DNA of 64,000 nt from Diphasiastrum complanatum (taxonomy: Eukaryota; Streptophyta; Lycopodiopsida; Lycopodiales; Lycopodiaceae), in NCBI GenBank assembly GCA_029204225.1, contig CM055096.1:74114919-74178918 (forward strand), read 5' to 3'. The position numbers and the translations under genes were made by a program. Shown here piece after piece: positions 42,685-56,016 of this stretch. The first letter of the stretch is position 1; every line of letters starts with the position of its first letter. Under the pieces are notes generated by a model. The model was not told the origin of the DNA. It ran no database searches and saw only the letters and a list, made by a program, of their open reading frames with translations.

Positions 42685-43516
42685 TGTGCAAAAAGTACAA
42701 AAAGGACCAAGAGTGGATCCTAATTTGATCCTCAAGAGGGATTGGTTGTTAGATTACTTGATCTATCAATCTACTTGAGATTAAGATCAATCTAGATCAA
42801 TTCTAGGCACAAAATCCTAACAAGAACAATCATTAATTGAAGGTAGGTGTACTTTCTGGTTTCACACGTGTTAAACATTGTCTGAGTATGGACTCCAACC
42901 TGAAAATCAAGTACACATTGATAGAACCTCAAAACAATCAAAACAAATGTAGACAAATGGAGAGAATCACTCAAAATTGCTTCTAAAACCAAGATTGGTG
43001 TCTCACATTAATTATGGCCAAATGTGGCTCTATATATACAATAAGTGGGAGCTCGTGGTACTGATCATCCCTGTGATCCCACATGTGTGAAGGTGCTTTT
43101 TCATATGATGATTCATCATGCAAAATTGACACTTGGACAAAACCTTCTATTTTGAGCACTTTTGGTCCATTTTTCTTCTATATGGAGATCTACTTGGAAA
43201 TCTTCTAGAAGTCAAAATTTGCCTACTTCAGCTTATTCCACATGTGTGAGCTGTCCTCTACACATGGGATATGACACCTAACCAAAGGATGTGGCTCATG
43301 CAATCAATAGATTGATGCCATGTGTCATATGTCTAGAAAACTAGTTTTTGGCCATTTTAGCCACTAGAACTTGAATTAAATCATATGTACAACATATATG
43401 ATTATGTTACATGACGAGTACACTAGTTTCACACGTGGTAACAGGCTCCACACATGTGTGTTTATCTATATACAAGATTTTTGGCCTCTACCAAGCTTAT
43501 TTTTGCATTTTTCACA
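42685..43516 (-). repeat. Element B 5' LTR
   Basis: About 832 bp; the minus strand starts TGTGAAAAATGC and ends TTTTTGCACA, so the ends are short inverted repeats with TG/CA. Variants of the G-box palindrome occur at about 42863 (CACACGTGTT), 43081 and 43241 (CACATGTGTG), 43430 and 43451. No second LTR is present, so the outer limit rests on the end rule. Confidence 0.7.
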
Positions 43517-43984
43517 AAGAGGAGTGGTGTCAGGCCAAGTGGAAGTGGGTGGATTGGGGGAAGTGACTACAACAGGAGAAGCTTGGGTGAAGGCAATCGT
43601 GAGAAGGTCGGGGAGGGGTCTGAAGAGGAGAAGGTTGGGGAGGATTTTGAGCGGGAGTTAACCAACAGGAGTCTGAATGGGAGAAAGAATGGGTGGAGTG
43701 GCTTGGCAAGAGGGATCATGATGCCATGGAGGCCCCATAGGGGGCACAGGTACCGAAGAAGGAAAAATGTGAGGAGAGAGCATGGGGGTGTCGGGATACT
43801 CAGGGGTGACAGATGCATGAGTCATAGTATCACGTGCCATCTATGTTGCTTTATGAGTTAGTATTTCCCAAAGTAAGGAATCCCTACGACGAGGCCTGCT
43901 AGATGCATGTGTTGGACTCAAGCCCGCATGAAACACAACATCATCGACATCCCCGCCACAACAAGAGCTACCGTGGAGGCGATT
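43517..43984. other. GC-richer unassigned stretch
   Basis: Purine-rich on the plus strand and noticeably richer in G than its surroundings. The minus strand has proline-rich ORFs (43840-43658: VPVPPMGPPWHHDP; 43818-43567). No domain was recognised and no retroelement motif lies inside. It might be the proline-rich linker of the adjacent minus-strand copia or captured host sequence; I cannot decide. Confidence 0.25.
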
Positions 43985-45592
43985 TCTCCTACAATCTCTC
44001 TTTTTCTGGCTGGAATGCAGGAAAGAGGTTTTGGATTATTCTCCAACTAATCAATAATCGATTTGAGTTCAATATGTCGGAAGAGTCGGACAAGTGGACT
44101 ATATGGGCTTTGCCTTTTCCCTTGAGGTCGATAAACGAATCTTCGATGAAGATGACATCCCAGCTAGTGAATATCTTCGACTCGATAGGATCAAACAACT
44201 TGTAAGCTTGGTACGAAGTAGTGTAGGCGATGAAAATACATTTTATGCTTTGGAAGTCGAGTTTCTTCCTAAGATCATGAGGAATATGCACATAAGGTGT
44301 ACATCCAAAAATTCGTAAGTTTGATAAAGAAGGTTTGGTACCTGTCCAAACTTCATATGGTGTTTTGGCTAAAAGACCTTTAGTAGGACATTTGTTCTAA
44401 ATATAGGTTGTTGTTGAAATAGCTTCAACCTAGAAGGACTTTGGAATTGTCTCGTGCACAAACATACACTTTGCTGATTTGACTAAGGTTTTGTTCTTTC
44501 TCTCAGCAAGACCATTCGACTGAGGTGATAGGAGGTAATGCTATGACAGATGGGGAGGTCAACTTTGTCCGTTGGATAGTCAAGACCAAGTGCTAGCGAT
44601 TGTCTATGACATGTTCGTTACAAATGCATAATTCAAGTGTCCTAAGCGATGATGCTATAGTAATGCTTTACTGACAAGAACACAGAGGTTTTCAAGGCTT
44701 GACTAGTATCAGAATAACAATGTGCCAATCTATATAAGTATCTATGCATCTTGCCAAGCGCAAAGATCTTATTTCTCTTGTCGATAATCCTGCATTGATT
44801 AGACTCAAACTCCACCTTATGACCTAAATTTGTAATTCTACTTACTGATAACATATTTGTAGAGAGTTCAGGAACATACAAGACTTTCGACAGTAGTTTG
44901 AATTGATCATGCTAGAACCTTAATCTTATAGTATCTTCACCTTCAATAGTGTGTGTGTTATCGTCACCAATACGAACATAGTTCTTTGTGTTGTAAGGCA
45001 TATATGAGTGAAAGATCTCACAATGATTGGTCATATGTTGGGTAGCTCCAGAATCCAAAAACCAAGAATCATCCAAAAATACCCTTTGGTCTTTGACCAT
45101 AATGTGCCTTCGTCCATGTCGACTTCGGGAGATGTTGTAGCTGTATTTGCTGGTTGATCAAGTTGTTGTTTTCTTTGCTTTGAGAACTTTGAAATCCTAG
45201 ATCTCATGGTTATTGAGATTGCAATATCTGCAAAACATCTTCTTCTTCGACTGTGGATTTGATGATTGTCCTTGACCTTGAGTCGGCTTCTGATTTGATG
45301 CAGACTACTTGGAGCTTTTCTTCTTCTATCATTTTGAGCCTTTGTTGACATATAGAGCATGAGATGAAGAAGTAGACAAAGTTTCCTGACTTCTTTGATT
45401 ATCTTCTTGCAACAACATAGTGATAACTCTTAAGAGTTAAATTTGAGTGTGTCAATATGTAGAGGGCAAGCTTGAAAGCAATGTCATAATTGAGTTTTGA
45501 TCTCGTCTATGACTGATCTGACAGCGGCCATCTGTTACAAGAGATTTTTGAATAGTTTAATGTGACTCTGAAGAGAATCATTATTTGACATC
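43985..45592 (-). pseudogene. Ty1/copia gag-protease-integrase, decayed
   Basis: Minus-strand remnant. From 45592: gag end (SLQSHIKLFKNLL, MAAVRSVIDEIKTQL), a knuckle-like segment, then protease with LDSGATQHMTNHCEIFHSYM (about 45050-44990) and MYVPELSTNMLSVSRITNLG. The core of integrase is largely deleted. NGLAERKNK (with frameshifts) near 44500, RIFGCTPYVHIPHDLRKKL and IKCIFIAYTTSYQAYKLFDP remain. It lacks RT, and several stops and shifts make it non-functional. It ends near 43985. Confidence 0.85.
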
Positions 45593-47380
45593 TTGAGTGT
45601 GAGAATTTTCCTTCATAGATATTTATATCAAAGTCCAAGCTCATCTACTTCAGACAATCAGCTTATCAATAGTGAATCCGAAGATGATGATGTTGCAGTT
45701 CAGCAACTACAGCATGATGGAAATGATCAACTTCTTTTATTACCCAAAAAATCGACAAGAGTTAGCAGACCACCTATCAAATATATCGATGAGTCTATAG
45801 CTTACCTTGTTCAGGAGCCGATGATTGTCGAAGAGGCACTCAGTTAGCCCGATCCTGATCTCTGGAAAGAAGCTATGGATAAAGAGTATTCATCTCTTAT
45901 CAGGAACCAGACATGGACGACTTTCAAATTACCTGCTAGCAGAAACGTAGTTGATTGCAGATGGATTTTCAAAATCAAATACAAGGCAGACGGAAGCATC
46001 GACAGAAGAAAAGCTCGACTTGTCACCAGAGGATTTTCTCAGATACATTACATCGATTATGCTGAGACTTTCAGTCCAGTAGTTAAGCATTCTTCTATTT
46101 GACTTTTGTTATCATTTGTCGCTGTATCAGATTTGGAAATACATCAAATGGATGTACAGACAACATACTTTAACAAAGTTATCGAAGAGGACATTTACAT
46201 GGTGCAACCTGAAGGTTACAATATCGAAGGTAAACACAATCATGTGTATAAACTCCATAAAGCACTTTATGGCTTGAAGCAATCTGCTCAAGCATGGTTT
46301 AAAAGGAGCAATACTTTCCTTATTGATCACGACTACACACCAAGCTCTTCAGATTCCAATGTTCACTTCAAGATAGTGCAATAGTCTTTTATCATTATCA
46401 CTTTGTATGTGGATGACACATTGCTTTTTAGCAATGATCTGATAAAAAAAAGCTAAGACAATGCTATCTTCCGAATTTGACATGACCGATCTGGACGAAC
46501 CTCATTTATGCCTTGGTATTCAAATCCAAAGAGACAGAAATCAAAAGTTGATTTACATTACTCAGCAAAGTTACATCTACAATATGTTAGTCAAATATAG
46601 TCTAGTTAGTTGCAAGTTAGCTCTCTCACCAATGGAACCAGGTCTCAAATTGTCGATGGACCAAAGTCCTCAAACAATTCAAGAGAAGGAGCAGACGTGT
46701 GAGTATCCTTATCATTTGATAATAGGATCTCTTATGTATGCCATGATCTGTACCAAACCAGACATAGCCTTTGCAATCAGCTCCCTAACTCAGTTAATGA
46801 CTAACCCTAGTATAACACATTGGAAATCTCTTGTTGGAGTTCTGAGATATCTTCGAATTACTATGGAATTTTGCATTTGTTATGGAACAATCAACAACAA
46901 CAAACTCAATTTACTAAGTGGTTACACATATGCAAGTTGGGCAGGAGATGGACACTCGTAAATCCACTTCTGGATTTACATTCTTCCTCACCAATGGTCC
47001 TATTTCATGGAACAGTTGCAAGAAATCATCGATAGCTCTATCTTCCACTGAATCAGAGTATATCACAATCTCTCAAACTACAATGGAAGCAATTTGGTTG
47101 AGGAACTTACTCTCAGATATCGATCAACGATTTTATTTTGTGATAATCAAAGTGCCATTGCCTTATCGGCCAACCCTAGTTTCATTCCAGGACTAAGCAC
47201 ATTGAAATCAAATACCACTACGTCAGAAGCAAATTTCTCAACAAAGAAGTTAACTTGCAATACTGTCGAATGCAACATATGACAGTAGATATTTTTACGA
47301 AAGCATTAAACTTGGATGCAAACAAAAAGTTCTGTGTAGAACTAAGTTTGAAGGTCAAGGCATTCATGGATTCAAATTAA
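45593..47380 (+). pseudogene. Ty1/copia linker, RT and RNase H
   Basis: Plus-strand 3' half of a copia polyprotein: acidic linker (LINSESEDDDVAV), KKSTRVSRPPIKY, DLWKEAMDKEYSSLI, VDCRWIFKIKY, ARLVTRGFSQ, a TGA near 46100, MDVQTTYFN, ALYGLKQSAQAW, the catalytic LYVDDTLLFS (about 46403-46432), then frame changes, and RNase H with YTYASWAGD (first Asp), STSGFTFF, SSTESEYITIS (Glu), IEIKYHYVRSK and terminal DIFTKALN. Stops at 45847, 46382 and a frameshift near 46455 and 46960 inactivate it. It is the same family as 1-870 and probably as the minus-strand half at 43985-45592. Confidence 0.9.
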
Positions 47381-47387
47381 GGGGAAG
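47379..47387 (+). other. Polypurine tract
   Basis: AAGGGGAAG directly before TGTAGGATTATTC, the start of the LTR. Confidence 0.8.
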
Positions 47388-47984
47388 TGTAGGATTATTC
47401 TCCTACTAATCGACTAATCAATTTTTAATCTTCATCCAACTGATTATCCAAATCTGTAGTTTTCTTCTTGTTTTTACATAGTCTGTAGAACTACTTGGAA
47501 ATGGTTCACATGTAGTTACTGTCGCTTCGGACACTTTGGCCACTTTGAAGACTTCGGACACTTCGGGTTTTGGCATTTTTGGTTGTGCATTTTTCAGGAT
47601 AATGTGAACTGTGCGACAAACAATTTATTTCTAGAGAGTGACAATTAACATTCCGCTTGGAATTAAAGTCGTCGTCTTGCATTAATTTATTAGCAAGTGA
47701 GTTTCTGGGAAGTCCTAATTGGACGTATGCTAGCACATCATAGCCAACTGGATGACGCAATTGACAACCTAACTTTTTAGTATAAATAGTTTATCATACT
47801 TCTACGCTTTAGTGACATGGATCAATTGAAACAATAATTAGCATCTCTCTCAAGATTTCAAGCTTGGACACTCTTGAGTATTATAGCTCAGTTTTAGAGT
47901 TGATTTAGAGTTTTCTTCACATGCATTCATTTTTTACTTTTATATTCATTGCAATAATTTTATGTATACTGAATCATAGCTACA
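47388..47984 (+). repeat. copia 3' LTR
   Basis: About 597 bp beginning TGTAGGATTATTC. The end at 47984 (ATAGCTACA) is chosen by the TG/CA rule and inverted TGTA/TACA ends. A TATAAATAG box lies near 47781. No second copy is present for confirmation. Confidence 0.6.
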
Positions 47985-48054
47985 ATGTCAATATCAATAC
48001 ATATATTGTTCGTTCATGACCATTTCAAGTTCAAACACAATGGAGTTTGCAACT

Positions 48055-48725
48055 AAGAAAAAAAAAACTTCAAAACTATGAGGGAAAAATGAAGGGTGCA
48101 TTAATTAATGGTTGGAATAATAATGATAGTCCAAATCTCATTGAGGATTACACCTCAAAAGAGGCTCATTGGCCCTACAAATGACTTGTACGTAACGAGG
48201 TGGTGTCTCTTCTATGATGACACTAAAGAAAACCATGGCGTGTAAGCACTTGGCAGTCCTTGCCTCTGACGGTTCGTAGCATCAAAGAGAGAAAAGGATG
48301 CTGCTACTTTGAGCTCCATATTTCAAAGTGGTTACATGTGGTTAATCTAAATTCAAACAAGTGTCAATATCTGATAGAGGAAGATCTAGAATAGAGAAGA
48401 TCTTCCTCTGTCAAATTACGTTGACACTTGTTTGAATCCAAATGAATCTCATGCAACCTTTTAGATTTATTGATTTTGAAGTTGCCGCAACATTATTCTC
48501 TCTTTGATGTGGTGAACCATCAGGTTAAAAAATGCCAATGGCCTGGAAACCATCGGCCTCTTTGGTGGTGTCATAACTAGAAGAAATACCCAATCAGCAC
48601 AAACAACTCGATTTTAGAGCCAGTGAGTCCCTTTGCACCCTCAATGGATTTGTGTCATCATTAATATTCCAATAATTCATTGCACGTCCTAATTTTTCAT
48701 CAGAGTTCTTCATTTTTATTTCCCA
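48055..48725. repeat. Large imperfect foldback (inverted repeat)
   Basis: The left arm (about 48055-48390) and right arm (48395-48725) are imperfect reverse complements. The best part is at the centre: TTCAAACAAGTGTCAA on the left answers TTGACACTTGTTTGAA on the right, and GAGGAAGATCT answers AGATCTTCCTC around a few-base loop at about 48393. Outward, CATCAAAGAGAGAA, AATATTAATGATG and GTGCAATGAATTATTGG on the right arm (read in reverse complement) match left-arm words in the same order. No ORF. Candidate foldback transposon/MITE or a hairpin-RNA locus. Confidence 0.7.
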
Positions 48726-50827
<2,102 letters not shown>

Positions 50828-50849
50828 CACACACACACACACACACACA
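50828..50849 (+). repeat. (CA)n microsatellite
   Basis: Eleven CA units directly before a satellite fragment. Confidence 0.95.
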
Positions 50850-50855
50850 GCTGGA

Positions 50856-50954
50856 GAGTAGCTCAAATCCGATGCCGTTTGGCCGAAAATGCCCTTTTTG
50901 TTGAGGGGAATGCCACTAAATGGACTACTTTCCAACATTTTCGAGAATTGGTCC
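50856..50954 (-). repeat. Satellite fragment, minus orientation
   Basis: About 100 bp of the ~361-bp satellite in reverse (GAGGGGAATGCCACTAAATG, GACTACTTTCCAACATTTTC, GAATTGGTCCAG). It lies 85 bp left of the TNP2 remnant. Confidence 0.85.
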
Positions 50955-51038
50955 AGATAAAGACTTTGTTACTATAACTTAAACATGACCTCAAATATTG
51001 TGCTAAAGTGACATGTATTTGATTTTTGTTTCTTGCAG

Positions 51039-53145
51039 AATATTTTCAAAATAAAATATGGTGCACATGCATCAAGTGTGATGGGCAAAAGATGCGTGAA
51101 AGACATATTGTTGAAAATCATTTGTGGAAGTTTGGACGAAAAGATGAGGGTCAACCATCAAATTTGCAAGACGTTGAGGTTTGTTAATCTTATATGATTG
51201 TTTTTTATTATAATATTCGTCAATCTATCAACATCATTTATTGAATTTGTTTAATATGTGTAGCCAATAAATCGAATGCCATTCCACAGAGTTGATCCAT
51301 CCGTGTTTAATTACAATCAACATCAAGTTTTGATGGACATGAGAGAACGAAGAGTGAAACAAATTCAAGAGGAAAATACAGTTGAAAAAAATGATGATGA
51401 TGATGATGAGGAGGAGGTGCAACACGATGAAGCAATGCACAATATGTTTGAATCATACTTTAATGAAGCAAATGAGATTCTAGTGAAAATGGAGATCACG
51501 AATAATTTGAGATGGATAAAGATGAGATTCTATTGCGCAAGGAGGTAGACACTCCTTTGTATCCAGGAGCATCTATTTCGAGACTAGCTATGGCAATTCT
51601 TATTCTAAACCTTCAAGCAACATACAAATTGAGTGGCCGTAGTGTCATATCATTATTCAGGTACTTAACGCATAACACAGCTTTTGTACTTTGTAGCTAT
51701 TTACATTAAATTAATTTGGTTTTTCTTTTCTAACAACTTGCATTGCTATTTTTCTTTTCTGGTTGTTGCATAGAATACTTTTGAAAGAAAACGTGATACC
51801 TAAAACACGAAAAGAAGCACGAAAGATGATGAACCTACTTGGAATGGATTATGACACAATACATGCATGTCCAGAAGACCATGTTTTATATAGAGGTGAG
51901 CATTTAGAAAAGCTTCAATGTCCAACGTGTAACGGTTCACGTTATCGAGATGACGTACAAGGGGATAAAGTGCCACGAAAAGTGTTACGACATTTTCCAA
52001 GTATCCTACGATTGCAACGTTTATTTCGATATAAATCTTTGGCACAACTAATGGATTGGCATGTGAAAAATCGATCTACAGATGATGTGATGCGAGTACC
52101 AAGTGACTCACCTGCATGGAAACATATTGAAGACCAATGGCCTGAGTTCAAAAATGAACCTCGTAATTTAAGATTTGGCCTTGCTATGGATGGCGTAAAT
52201 CCTTTTAGCGTCCAAGCGTCAACTTGGTCCACCCTTCCTCGTTAATTATAATATACCTCCATGGTTGAGTATAAAAACAGGACACTTGCTATTAGTATTA
52301 TTGATTCCAGGATAGTATAAGGCCAAAAACATGGATGTGTATCTTGCACCTTTGGTCGATGAATTATGCATTCTTTGGAATGGTATTCATGCTTACGACA
52401 TCTCGAGACCGTTACAACAAAGGAACTTCATTGTTCATGGAATTCTAATGTGGACGATGCATGACTATCCTAGTTTAAATGAATGTTCAAGTATGTATCA
52501 AATCATACAAATCCGATTTAGGGGTTAGCGTTTGAGTGCATTTGACGAAGCTTATCTCACATTTGGTATATGAACTATGCAGGTTTAACCACATCAGGTT
52601 ACAATGCATGTTACATTTGTGGACCACTTTTGGAGGGTCGTCATAGCACAAATATGTTGAAAAAAGTGGTCTACGGAAATCATTGCAAATACTTGCCGCT
52701 TGATCATCCTTTTCGAAGGTTGAATAGGCGATTTTTTGGGGGGCAAGGAAATAATCCTTTAACTACACCACCACCCTCACGCATGGGAGTAGCGGAATGG
52801 CATGCTGAATGGCCTAAACATCACGATGTTAATTCTTCATGGAATGAATCCATTGATGGTATGAAACAATTGTCTATTTTTCATAAATTACCATATTGAT
52901 AAATCATTTATTGGATCCTATGCATATATTCAAAAACGTCGGTGAATCACTATGGAACCACATCATTGGCATAAAAGACAACTCTGTAGCTCGTAAAGAT
53001 CTACAAGCGGACGACTGTGAAAATATCCTGTTGGATTCAATACATTGAAGGTGGAAATGAAATTCTACCTAGCACGCCATGGATTTATACAAAAGAGCAA
53101 CTCTCACATGTAAAACATGTCATAAAACAAATGAGAACTCCAATA
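51039..53145 (+). pseudogene. CACTA TNP2-type transposase remnant (copy 1)
   Basis: Exons show a CxCxxC motif (WCTCIKCDGQKMRERHIVEN; 51039-51178, donor GTTTGT), an acidic block (51264-51510), a frameshift, DTPLYPGASISRLAMAILIL and YKLSGRSVISLFR (to 51658, donor GTACTT), an intron to about 51772, then KTRKEARKMMNLLG, DHVLYRGEHLEKLQCPTC, GDKVPRKVLRHFPSILRLQR, MRVPSDSPAWKHI, LRFGLAMDGVNPF, a shift, LLVLLIPG followed by a TAG, KNMDVYLAPLVDELCILW, LMWTMHDYPSL, SGYNACYICGP, KLPYW, and LPSTPWIYTKEQLSHV. This is the transposase_21/TNP2 domain of CACTA (En/Spm) DNA transposons, broken by several shifts and stops. It ends exactly where a satellite fragment starts (53146). The surviving introns show it is a genomic copy. 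Confidence 0.88.
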
Positions 53146-53317
53146 GGTGTCCACGGGTTCGTGGGCTCCACACAAATCCATTGGACTATTAGCAGCTCAA
53201 TTTCGACACCGTTTGTTCGGAAATGCCCATTCTGTTGGGGGGAATGCCACTAATGGACTACTTTTCAACATTATCGAAAATTGGTTCAATGTCGTTGAAC
53301 GGAGTCCGTTTTTCAGA
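53146..53317 (-). repeat. Satellite fragment ending TNP2 copy 1
   Basis: About 170 bp of the ~361-bp satellite in reverse (GGTTCGTGGGCTCCAC, ACCGTTTGTTCGGAAATG, GGGGGGAATGCCACTAATGG, TCGTTGAACGGAGTCCG). It replaces the rest of the transposase. Confidence 0.88.
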
Positions 53318-53865
53318 TCGAATTTTTTCAATGGATCGAATTTTGCCAATGACACAAATTTTTTGAACAGCTTGAAATTTTGTGATGACTCAAATTTTTG
53401 GGAAGATCAAATGACTCGAATTTCTCAAATGATTCGAATTTTCCTAAGGATCGAATTTTTTGAAAGAGTCGAATTTTTCAAATGACTTGATTTTTTCTAA
53501 AGACTCGAATTTTTCGAAGACTCGAATTTTTCGAAGACTCGAATTTTTCAAAAGACTAGAATTTTTTTGAAGATTCGAATTTTTGGAAAGACTCGAATTT
53601 TTCGAAAAACTAGAATTTTTCAAAAAAACTAGATATTATCTAATGGATCGAATTTTTCAAAAGGATCAAAAAATTTTAATGACTAAAATTTTTCTAAAGG
53701 ATTCTAAGGATTTTATTCTAAGGATCGTATTTTTCGAAAGACTCAAATATTTCTAATGACTCGAATTTTTGGAAGACTCGAATTTTTTCAAGACTCGAAT
53801 TTTTCTGAAGACTCGAAATTTTTTAAAGGATCGAATTTTTTCAAAGACTCAAATTTTTCCATGAA
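53318..53865 (+). repeat. GACTCGAATTTTTC minisatellite
   Basis: More than 25 degenerate units of about 16-20 bp, consensus near AAAGACTCGAATTTTTCG, most regular at 53500-53560 and fading at both ends. At its right end it fuses in frame to integrase of the copia element (TFMEKFESLKKF, read on the minus strand), so the repeat replaced the integrase catalytic core. Confidence 0.88.
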
Positions 53866-56016
53866 AGTTACATACATCTTAGCTCCACTATTGCTAATTG
53901 TAGTAATTCCATGAATATCTGAATGTACAATTTGAAAAGGCTTTGTAGATCTAGATGTAGATCTAGCATAAGGTAGTCTATGTAACTTAGACAAAGCACA
54001 AGACTCACAAACATGATTGATGCCACTTAAGGAACTTGGAAGACCTATCACAACCTTCTTTTTAGCCATTACGTCCAATGACTTGAAGTTGAGGTGTCCC
54101 ATCCTTTTATGCCAAACCTCTTGAATAGGTATTTGCTCTCTTGCAACACATCCAACTTGGTTAGCAATAACACAAGCATCTAGTTTGAACAACTTTCCTT
54201 GCCTTTTACCTTTTCCAATCAAGACATCCTTCCTTTTGATCAAACAAGCATCTCCATCAAACTCGACTTTTAGGCCTTTACTTAGCAATTGACACACACT
54301 AAGCAAATTCTTGGTAATAAAAGGAATAAACAAAACATCCTCCAAATGAACATTCCTATTTGTAGAGAGAGAAATAGGAATTGTGCCAATCCCTTTGATT
54401 GCACACTCACCATCATTGGCCATGTAGAGATCACCCTCTTGTCATCTCCATATGCCAACAAAGATGTGAAATACTCTTTGTGAAAGGTCATGTGTACCAC
54501 TATCAATCCACCAAGGATCTAGATCTCCATCATTAGAAAGCATACATGAAGACATCACAAAAGCATCATCATCATTTGAGTTTTGAACATCCAAACCATC
54601 CTCATCAAGAGTAAGATTACCTTGCTTGTCTCCTTGATCTCTCTTCTTCTTGTAGCACTCACTTGCAAAGTGTCCTTTGATGTCACAATAGAAGCACTTA
54701 AGCTTTGATCTATCCTTCTTTTTCCATTTGAAAAAGCATCCACTTGATCTTGCACTCTAGACACTTACTTTTGTTTTTTCCCTTGAATTTGCCCTTGATG
54801 ACCATAGCCTCTTCTTGAAGTGTCGATATAGATCCACCTCTTGCTTGAAGCCTATATTCTTCATTGATCAAGATCTCTTGAAGATCCATCAAACTTGGCA
54901 AAATCTTTTGAATAGCTAAACTTTGAACAATGTTAGAATGAGCATCCAACAAGCCATTAAGAATCACTTGAACAAGCTCTCTGTCCTTAATTCTCTCATC
55001 AATGCAGGCCAACTCATCATTCAATGCTTTCAATCTCAAAATGAAAGTATTTGGACTTTCTTCATTATTTTGCAAACAAAAAAAGATTTGTCTTCTTAGA
55101 GTTGACACTCTAGAAGTAGACTTGGATTCATAAAGCTTCTTCAATGAATCCCAAGTATCCTTAGATGAAGTACTCTTACCAACTTCCTTGAGATACTCAT
55201 TGGTAACATTCATTTTGATCATGTGTAGAGCCTTTTTGTCCCTCTTCTCATACCTCATTTGATCTTGTTGTGTTGCTAGCATCTCCTCCCAACCTACAAC
55301 AATATCCAAAACATCATTCATCTCAAGAAGTGATTCCATCCTCACTTTCCACAATGAATAGTTACATGAGGTAAGCCTATCATTGGCTTCCAACATGACT
55401 CCACTTGATGTAGCCATGTAGCAATGACTCAATCCTCTCTTTCAACTTGTTTCAATGCACAAAGCACTCCTTTGAGCAACAAAAAATGTTTTCAAAAGAA
55501 AATCACAAAGATATGAAACTTCTCAAATTCTCTTCTAGCACTTATACCAAGCAAATCAACACATAGAATCATGAAATCTTGATCAATCTATGATCTATCC
55601 TCAATCTAATGACTTTTGCCACTTCCTAATATTTAAACAAACTCAAATGAAGTCCAGAAACCTCACTATCTAGAGATCCAGTCAAAATTAGGGTTTGACA
55701 AAATCACAAAAAATTGAATATTTTTAATTCTCTATGCAAATGCCAAAAACTTGATATGCAATCTATCAGTCACCACTTAGGCGAATCCAATGGTCCAAAA
55801 ATCGGCCAAATCCAACATGTGAATTCAAAAATTGGTAATGATCAAGATTATGAACCTAAATAGGGTTTTGATCTACAAAAGATCCAATCTACAAATGCAA
55901 GAAACTCGATTTTGGTGAAGAATCCAATCTAGCATGCTCTAGCATTGATATCTTCTCCAAATCATTGATAGATGTGATTGTCTCCTTCATAACCTGAAAC
56001 ACAAGCTCTGATACCA
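53866..56016 (-). pseudogene. copia gag, protease, integrase start
   Basis: From the primer site (56005-56016): leader, then a gag ATG at 55417 (MATSSGVMLEANDRLTSCNY) with UBN2 features (SLWKVRMESLL, DTWDSLKKLYESK, ELVQVILNGL) and LPSLMDLQEILINEEYR. The zinc knuckle and protease read in other frames after shifts near 54715 and 54500: LKCFYCDIKGHFASECYKKK (CCHC), WIDSG (protease), then 54423-53866: IGTIPISLS, LFIPFITKNLLSVCQLL, EVWHKRMGHLNFKS, CESCALSKLHRLP, HSDIHG (first catalytic Asp). The core then stops at the minisatellite. Confidence 0.88.
56005..56016 (-). other. Primer-binding site
   Basis: TGGTATCAGAGC on the minus strand, directly after the LTR end TTTCACA. Confidence 0.88.

Larger units (their letters stand above)
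39456..43516 (-). mobile_element. Element B: copia-type element with long ORF, 3' end missing
   Basis: Minus-strand element with 5' LTR (42685-43516), primer site (42672-42684), ~1.6-kb leader and a 528-codon ORF. No 3' LTR or polypurine tract is present: the sequence joins a broken multi-exon gene near 39510. It resembles element A in layout and in the C-terminal module, but the two are diverged. Confidence 0.75.

Noticed and set aside
44030-44062. Independent LTR start in the minus-strand copia
   Set aside because: Only about 30 bases resemble the LTR start at 47388; it could be chance, so I mention it only within the head-to-head finding.
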